Source of the DNA: Epiperipatus broadwayi
Taxonomy: Eukaryota; Onychophora; Udeonychophora; Euonychophora; Peripatidae
Direction of reading: 5' to 3'
Assembly (NCBI GenBank): GCA_028023455.1
Contig: JAQFVV010000020.1
Location: 9,657,092 to 9,721,091, forward strand
DNA length: 64,000 nucleotides
Under the pieces are notes generated by a model. That model worked only from the letters and a program-made list of their open reading frames with translations, had not been told where the DNA came from and ran no database searches. Both the position numbers and the translations under genes were made by a program. Of the stretch, positions 57,969 through 64,000 are shown one piece after another; position 1 is the stretch's first letter, and every line of letters begins with the position of its first letter.

Positions 57969-58064
57969 GCTATAATCATAAACAGCCACACATGCTCCAA
58001 TTAACTATATCTAATTTATATTGGTTCAACAAAAACTATTTTATACTTTCTTTATTCAGAAAAA

Positions 58065-58340
58065 TAAATAATATCTCACATATCTCTATCCACACATGTT
58101 TCTCAATATTGTTACTCATACAAAAGAGCTCTTATTAAACTCGAATATAATTCCATCTTTTTAGAACACCAAAAGTTCTCCCATCTATACATTTGAACCT
58201 TCTACCACTTCTATTGCAAATATAGAATGCCATGATTCCAAAAGTAAAATCAAAAAAGCATGGCACAGCTAATAACATCCATGCTATAAACTGAAAGAAA
58301 GCATGCTTTCACCTCTCCAAAAAATGGGCTTTCTAACATA
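58065..58340 (+). pseudogene. Penelope-like element family C, nuclease tail fragment
   Basis: ATCTCACATATCTCTATCCA onward matches 50990-51260 nearly base for base (CACATGTTTTTCAATACCG there, CACATGTTTCTCAATATTG here; AAAAAAGCATGGCACA in both). It corresponds to the end of the GIY-YIG domain and downstream sequence. No RT part is present. Confidence 0.75.
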
Positions 58341-58392
58341 CTATGTTTATTTTCTACCAAGTTCAATATTTTGTTGATTCATTCAATATATT

Positions 58393-59338
58393 TGCACTGT
58401 CTGTATACATATTTATAATTATGTAAATAAAGCTATTACATGAGCTGTGTAAATTGCATAGACAGTACTTTGCATTGTTTCTCCTGAAAGTAGATCACTC
58501 TAGAAAACGTTATTGTTAAAGAATTTGAATACTAATTAATGTAAGTTAGTGTAGCTAATTTAAAGACAAACTGAGAGCAGATATGGAGAGAGAATAGTTG
58601 CAAAGTCAATGCAGTAGAAGTGAATGTCAGTCAGGCAGAACACAGAGCTGCCAAGAATTAATTAATGTATTTCATGAAAGGGACAAATAGCAAAGCTAAG
58701 TGCAAGTAGTAAACATAATTGTAAATGCTGAAAACTAAGAGTGAAACAAATTCGTTTATAGACTTTCAGTTATAAGCATAAATTGACTTTAATGTTAATG
58801 AACTGTATAGTTATATGCATTATGTGAAATAAAGTATTTTCACATAAAAAAACATATTCTAACTGAATTCCAATGTTAAGGGATATTTATTGTATATTAT
58901 CTTATTGCTTTCCATCTGTATTAATAATCTGACCAAGGTATTTGTGAAATGGAGTTGGGTTGTGTATATATAGCTAGAAGAGATGATAATAGATGGACAA
59001 TTGAAATCTTAAACTGGATTCCAAGAGATTGTAAAAGACCCAGAAAGAGATCACATGTGAGATGGATGGATGAAACAAGCAAGTGTGCAGGAGTGATGTG
59101 GAGAAGTGAAGATGAAGATCAGAGAAGATGGACTGAACTTGGAGAGACCTTCATCCTGCAGTGGATTGATAATGGTTGATGATGGTAGTGATTTTATTGC
59201 TTATTGTTATTTATTTTATGTATTTTATTTATAGTCTCAACATAAAGAAATAAACTTGGTGAAACATATTTTTGTCTTTGCATTGATTTGTTTATTTTCA
59301 CTGACGTGATTGGGATTAGATCCTCAGTATACATAACA
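58393..59338 (+). repeat. 5' LTR, interrupted by an RTE insertion
   Basis: Matches the 3' LTR over TATTTATAATTATGTAAATA with AAGC, TAGACTTTCAGTTATAAG, TTGACTTTAATGTTAATGAA and AAACATATTTTTGTCTTTG. Without the RTE insertion (58911-59193 plus one TSD copy) it is about 655 bases, close to the 3' LTR's 686. TTTAATAAA-like promoter and polyadenylation elements cannot be placed securely. Confidence 0.88.
58902..59202 (+). mobile_element. RTE LINE 3' end with 5' inversion, inserted in the 5' LTR
   Basis: From 58949 to 59190 the plus strand encodes the RTE C-terminus (ARRDDNRWTIEILNWIPRDC, RKRSHVRWMDETSKCAGVMW, FILQWIDNG) with an intact 76-codon frame and a TGATGATGG tail. The preceding 58911-58947 is the same element's YKYLGQIINTDG block, but inverted, the signature of twin-primed LINE insertion. 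TTATTGCTT occurs at 58902-58910 and 59194-59202 as target duplication. The uninterrupted 3' LTR confirms the empty-site sequence (CTTATTGCTTTTTT). Confidence 0.85.
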
Positions 59339-59340
59339 AA

Positions 59341-59356
59341 TGGTCACAGTTGACAG
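59341..59356 (+). other. Candidate primer-binding site
   Basis: TGGTCACAGTTGACAG starts with the TGG that pairs with a tRNA CCA end and lies two bases inside the 5' LTR. The tRNA was not identified. Confidence 0.45.
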
Positions 59357-59494
59357 TTTATAAAAAACCTGTGTAAAAACAAGATGGCATCGTTGCAAAC
59401 ACAAGATGAATGCTGTTTATAAAGAACCCATGCAAACAAAGGTGAATATAGAATGGTTCGGTCAAAAAGTTAAATATGAAGTAATTACGTATAA

Positions 59495-60215
59495 TAATAG
59501 CAGATCCCACTCAAAATATTCAAGAATTTGATATTAACAATCCTACATCATGGAATATATACATCAAACACATTAACAATTATATGAGGATAAATAAAGT
59601 TGAAGAGGATAATGTTAAAATTTAACCTTGTTATTTTTTGCTAGTAGTGATATCTTGCAAATAGCAAACCAATTGTGTGATCCAAATATTCCAAAGGGTA
59701 TACCATATAAGGAATTAATAGAAAATGTATATTTTCAGTCAGCGGTAATGAAGAGAATACCTCATCTGCATTTCAGAATGAGAAAATAATTACCTTGTGA
59801 ACATTATCAAAATTACAATCCAGTATTGTGAACATTAGTTAGGTAATATGAATTTATGTCAGGTTTGGAGGATATACTTCTAGACCAATTACTATGAGAT
59901 AGACCACAACCTTAAAAAATATTTGATTAATGAAATGGGCTTAATGTGTAGAATGACTATTGCTAAATGTATAGTGCACAAGATTAAAAAATTTGACAAG
60001 TGTACATAGAGATAAAATGGATAAACCACCTAAATAGTTTTTTAAGAAAAAAAATAACATATAATTGTCATGGAGTAAAAAGAGCACATAAAAAAGTTGT
60101 GCAAATTTAAATTGAAGAAATGTTATATTTGTGGTATTAAAGATCATTTAGCTCAGTTTTGTAAGAAAAAAGATAAATACTATAAAAGACAAACCATGCC
60201 CATACTTTTTTTTTC
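59495..60215 (+). pseudogene. gypsy gag relic with zinc knuckle
   Basis: The start reads ADPTQNIQEFDINNPTSWNI then YIKHINNYMRINKVEEDNVK, the usual gypsy gag opening (F-x-W-x-Y). A CCHC knuckle, CYICGIKDHLAQFC, lies at about 60127-60168 (C-x2-C-x4-H-x4-C intact) and would bind the RNA genome. Between them are many stops. Confidence 0.7.
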
Positions 60216-60319
60216 ATATTTTTTATGCCCATACTTTAAAACAGAGGGAGGTGGACATAGTAGAACATAGAAATAAAGATATTAAATAATTCAGATAATC
60301 ATTGAATTATACTGGGCAT

Positions 60320-60640
60320 TACTATTTGTGGTGATAAAGTCAATATGGAAGTTGACAGTAGTGCCACACTGTCTATTCTATCTCTTAGGGAATGGAATAA
60401 AATCAACACTAAATGCAAAAATAGAGTGAAATTAGAAAAAAAAGCCTGATGTATTGATCACAGAAGTGAATGGAAACAAAAAATTGAAAGTATTACCACT
60501 ATTTATAGTAAAAAGGACATTAATCTGCTGCAGTCAAAATTCGTTCCATTAAGCATATGCCTTATGGAGATCAGAATTAAGTTCCTTAAGTTATTTAAAC
60601 AAAAAATAGCTGAATTAAGGATGTGATCACTTATAGTGTT
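60320..60640 (+). pseudogene. gypsy aspartic protease relic
   Basis: VNMEVDSSATLSILS (about 60337-60382) corresponds to the active-site strand VDTGASVSIIS, with DTG changed to DSS. The following region is in several frames. Confidence 0.55.
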
Positions 60641-60689
60641 TAAACTATGGAAGGTTCCATACACTTTCAAGTCAATGGTTGAAAAGATA

Positions 60690-61170
60690 TAGAGGATATG
60701 GTAAAAAAGGTACTATCACTTGTGGAAGACTCATCATGAGCTACTCCTGTGGTAGTAATTCTTAAACTGGAAGGGACTATTTGTTTTTATGGAGACTATC
60801 AAGTTACTGTAAATAAATATATTAATAAAGATTTTTACCCTGCACTAGTATATTTGAGGTGTTTAACATCTTTAAATCATACAACATTGTTAGTATGCAT
60901 GATTTATTACATAAGGGAAAATGTTGGAGATGGACAGAAGAGCACAAAGTAGAATTTCAGAAAGCAAAAAACCTACTTATGTCAGAGAATGTCCTAGTTC
61001 ATTAACAGAATGACTTAGAAGTAATGATTATTGCAGGAACTTCTAAATTTGGAGTCGGAACTGTCATCTCTAATCATCATTATGGAGGTGAATATCCAAT
61101 TGCACATGCCCACAGAACTTTATTATCATCTGAAAAAAGTATAATTAGATAGACAAAGAAGCCCTGGCTA
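60690..61170 (+). pseudogene. gypsy reverse transcriptase and RNase H relic
   Basis: ATPVVVILKLEGTICFYGDY then QVTVNKYINKDFYPALVYLR (about 60736-60855) matches the first RT block of gypsy elements (S-x-WATPVVxVxKxDGxIRxCGDYK). The palm with YxDD has been deleted: the RT passes within about 100 bases to FQKAKNLLMSENVLVH (about 60955-61005). It continues to the RNase H strand IIAGTSKFGVGTVISNHHYG and GEYPIAHAHRTLLSSEKS (about 61025-61140). So a large internal deletion removed the catalytic core. Confidence 0.75.
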
Positions 61171-61229
61171 GTAAAGAAGTTCAATAAATACATATAAGGT
61201 TAGATATTTATACTAGACTGATCATTGTT

Positions 61230-61810
61230 CTTTACTTGGAATTTTCAGCAAAAATCAAACAATGTGAGAATATGCCAGACCAGAGACTTCTAAAGTGGAT
61301 TAATATACTAGCATCATATGATCAAGTCACAAAAAGAGATTATACATGCTGATGCTTTATCAAATTTACCTGTGAGAGATAGAACCTAGCAGAAATTTAT
61401 AGAAGTAAATTTATTGGCCATGATAAATATTTTTAAAACTTTAATAGTTCCAACGTAGCTGAATGGACAAACCAAGATCATGGATATATTGATCTAAAGA
61501 GTTGGATCCATTGTCAATGGTTAAATAGTCAACCAAGCTCTGTTGTTATGTCGATGTAGAATGCCCACCAGAGTTTGTCAATCTGCAAGTGGATGCATCC
61601 TGAAGACTGCCTTGAGTGCTGATACAAATAGAGAAATGAAAACAAGTGTTTAAGCAGTTACAAAAGGATATCAAGGAGTAGTATAAAACTCATACATTCA
61701 TATGTGTGGTGGCCTAATATAAATAGTGAAAAACTAAACATAGTAAAAACTTGCCATAATTGACAATATACAGCTGATTTATCAAAAGAAAATTACAAAT
61801 CATTGACAGA
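61230..61810 (+). pseudogene. gypsy connection region and integrase zinc-binding remnant
   Basis: HADALSNLPVRD (near 61350) matches the conserved ADALSRLP block between RNase H and integrase. The H2C2 zinc-binding region is expected at 61680-61780 but is not clearly readable. Confidence 0.5.
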
Positions 61811-62250
61811 GGCTAAGAAATGGTGGCAATGCATTCATATAGATTTTGCTGGACCTACGAATGGATATTTATTTTTAATAACAGTAGATTCATTGGAAAG
61901 CTTGTCAAAACCATGAGTATTAAATATACTATCAAAACCATACAGGAAGTATTTGCTCCTCAGGCCTACCCTAGGATCCTCATATCTGATTATGAAACAA
62001 GATTTACTTCTGCTGATTTCAAAAACTATTTAGCAGATAAAGAGATACATCATGTTCTTACTCCAGCTTACCACCCAGCCTCTAATGGACTTGTGGAAAA
62101 GGCAGTTCAAAGTTTAAAATCTTCCTCAAACAAAATAAAAGTTACAGATATGAAAGCTGCATTGATAGAAGTTATGTTCTATCAACATTTTCCTCTAAGT
62201 ATTTCAAATAGTAAAATGATTATAGAGCTACTATTTGAATAAAAATGTTG
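61811..62250 (+). pseudogene. gypsy integrase catalytic core
   Basis: WWQCIHIDFAGPTNGYLFLI in one frame (first catalytic Asp, 61828-61890) passes by a frameshift to the open frame ending at 62242. That frame has YPRILISDYETRFTSADFKN (second Asp) and AYHPASNGLVEKAVQSLKSS (catalytic Glu), giving the D, D(35)E arrangement with the family's HHxLTPAYHPxSNGxxE context. It joins cDNA to target DNA in the nucleus in an active element. A stop follows at 62240. Confidence 0.85.
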
Positions 62251-62669
62251 TACACACTTATCAAAGCTGTTACTGTCCAAAAGAGGAACAGAAAAAATTA
62301 TTTCAAACAAAAAATCCTATAATACAAACTTTTCAAAATTTCAGGCTGGTGAAGAAGTTTAGAGTTAGAGATATAATAATAAAAAAAAATGGATCCCAGG
62401 TACTACAATGGAAGTCATATCTGAAGTTGTACAAGCTATTCAATTTGAAAATGAATTATGCATGCAGAGACACATAATCACTTATGTAAATGTTTTTCTG
62501 ATACATTAACTGTGGCAAATAGTAATGCAACAATATATTCTCAATTGAGCAGAACAATGAACTACCTTCGGATTGAGATGAGAGCAGAAATACATCTACT
62601 TCTAGGCACCAGAGGAAGCAAACAAATCCTGACAAATTTAGAGATTCTTTTCTAGAGTGAAGGAATGGG

Positions 62670-63355
62670 TGCACTAGCTCTACACATATTTATAATTATG
62701 TAAATAAAGCCATTACTTAAACGTTGTAAATTGTACAGACAGTACTTTGTATTATTTTTCCAGAAAGTAGATCAAGCTAGAAAGTGTTATTGTTTAAGAA
62801 TTTGAATACTAATTTAGTTTAGGTAATAAAGAGACAAACAGAGCAGCTTTTATGAGAAAACAGTTGGACAGTCAGTCCAGTAAAAGTCACAATCAGCTGC
62901 GAAAAGTTGATTATTGTATTTCTCAACAGGAAGAAATGACAGTGTCAAAGTGCAAGTAGTATACATAATAGTGAAATGATGAAAACTAGGAGCGAAAGAA
63001 ACTCGTTTATAGACTTTCAATTATAAGTATAGATTGACTTTAATGTTAATGAACTATATAGATATTTTCTGTGTGTGGAATAAAATATTTTTCATACTAA
63101 ACTTATTCTAACGCATTCCCAAATTAAGGAATAATTTTTGTCATTATCTTATTGCTTTTTTTGAAATATGAATTATTTTCCTTCTATAGTACAGGCTTTT
63201 TCACACCTGTATTTCTATATGTAATGTATAGGGGGATTGAACACAGACTTTATAGTATCTGCACAGAGAAGTAAACTTACTGAAACATATTTTTGTCTTT
63301 GTGCTGATTTGTTTATTTTCATTGACACAACTAGGATTAGACCCCCCCGTACACA
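62670..63355 (+). repeat. 3' LTR
   Basis: Uninterrupted partner of the 5' LTR. It contains an extra stretch of about 45 bases near 63205-63255 (ATAGGGGGATTGAACACAGAC) that resembles the tRNA-like family 2 repeat and has no counterpart in the 5' LTR. Confidence 0.85.
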
Positions 63356-64000
63356 ATAATATTAAAGTACATAAGAATTTGACAATTATACAAAAGTTAT
63401 TGAAAAACAAAACTATTATCCATCTTTCCATTCTCTTAATTTTTGACGTAGAAGTTGATGCAGCTATAGATGCAGGTAATCTTGCGAAAAAGGAATTGGG
63501 TCAGTTTTAAAAATTATAGCCAGAACTATTAAAATTATTATTATATAAATAATATTGTAATCAAATTTCAATAATTATGATTTGACAATATAAGTGCTAT
63601 ATGTGATAAAAAAGGATCTTTAAATCGATTTCTTAAAATCAACATTTTTTCTGTATTCGACTTATTACTCTGATCGTAAGTAACAAAATATAAAATATTA
63701 ATCCTAATCCACCCCCCCAGCCAAATAAATTTGGTAAAATTATCAAAAAAATTACTGAAACAATAAACAAAATAATCATAATACATAAACGAATTTTTTT
63801 TCCGATATATTATATATTCAGCACTAAATTTTACCACAGAACCAGAAAAAAAAAAAAAAGTTATAAATAATACAGATATTCAATAAAAATTATAGTTATA
63901 ATAATAATATTCGAATTTACCTCTAATAATTCAACTTCAAAATTATAAACTACTTTATAATTGCAAAAATATATTCCCACAACAATCCAAAAAACTAAAA
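63356..64000. other. AT-rich noncoding DNA, nothing identified
   Basis: Small frames at 63301-63510 and 63568-63837 (minus) have no motif. Poly-C runs at about 63341-63348 and 63711-63718 and a poly-A run near 63846 are noted. Confidence 0.5.

Larger units (their letters stand above)
58393..63355 (+). mobile_element. Ty3/gypsy LTR retrotransposon, full length but decayed
   Basis: Two LTRs (58393-59338 and 62670-63355) flank a body with gag, protease, RT, RNase H and integrase remnants in the gypsy order. A candidate primer-binding site starting TGGTCACAG lies at 59341, two bases after the 5' LTR. A purine-rich GAAGGAATGGG precedes the 3' LTR. Both LTRs begin TGCACT and end ACA-type. The flanking pentamers (ATATT before, ATAAT after) are not identical, so the target duplication is decayed or absent. 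Confidence 0.88.

Noticed and set aside
1-64000. Bacterial or viral operon, or a defence system
   Set aside because: No compact gene order, no ribosome-binding sites and no viral structural or replication genes; all protein similarities are to eukaryotic mobile elements.

Overview
This window looks like gene-poor, strongly AT-rich (about three quarters A+T by eye) intergenic DNA from a repeat-laden invertebrate animal genome. There are no operons, ribosome-binding sites, rRNA genes or CRISPR arrays. Every recognisable protein similarity is to a eukaryotic mobile element. The mixture (Penelope-like elements with GIY-YIG endonuclease, RTE and CR1/L2-type LINEs, a hAT and a mariner relic, a Ty3/gypsy LTR element, tRNA-derived SINEs) suggests a large arthropod, mollusc or similar genome. 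The phylum cannot be fixed from the sequence. No host gene could be established; two weak candidate exons (about 3401-3496 and 33805-34085) are the only possibilities.

Layout. 0-7 kb: plain AT-rich DNA, small tandem duplications, a 567-bp foldback made of two Penelope-like element (PLE) ends, a SINE with a clear 15-bp target duplication, and a foldback with 14-bp flanking repeats. 7.8-9.2 kb: two head-to-tail 5'-truncated RTE LINE relics. 10.5-11.2 kb: PLE family C fragment. 11.6-13.7 kb: hAT transposase pseudogene (minus). 14.5-18.1 kb: almost complete but decayed PLE (family A, minus) flanked by direct pseudo-LTRs (pLTRs). Each pLTR carries a tRNA-like segment, a hammerhead-ribozyme-like motif and a 42-bp tandem repeat. 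19-28 kb: a dispersed unclassified repeat in inverted orientation (19.2 and 27.8 kb), tRNA-like relics, and a LINE RT relic (26.4-27.65 kb, minus). 34-38.8 kb: two foldback MITE-like elements, a young 5'-truncated PLE (family B) framed by inverted pLTRs with hammerhead-like motifs, and a mariner relic. 39.6-41 kb: a 1.4-kb pyrimidine-only-like tract. 43-51 kb: PLE C fragments, four minus-strand SINE copies, foldbacks and an RTE relic. 52-53 kb: a 157-bp satellite. 55.4-58 kb: LINE fragments chained through trinucleotide microsatellites. 58.4-63.36 kb: a complete-length but degenerate Ty3/gypsy element with both LTRs; the 5' LTR is interrupted by a twin-primed RTE insertion.

The elements form a stratified record of nested insertion. 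The most notable signal is the pLTR organisation of PLE family A (tRNA-like box A/box B, then hammerhead-like core, then 42-bp array). PLE-derived foldbacks and other inverted-repeat elements flanked by 14-bp duplications recur across the window. All coordinates of repeat boundaries are by eye and may shift by several bases.
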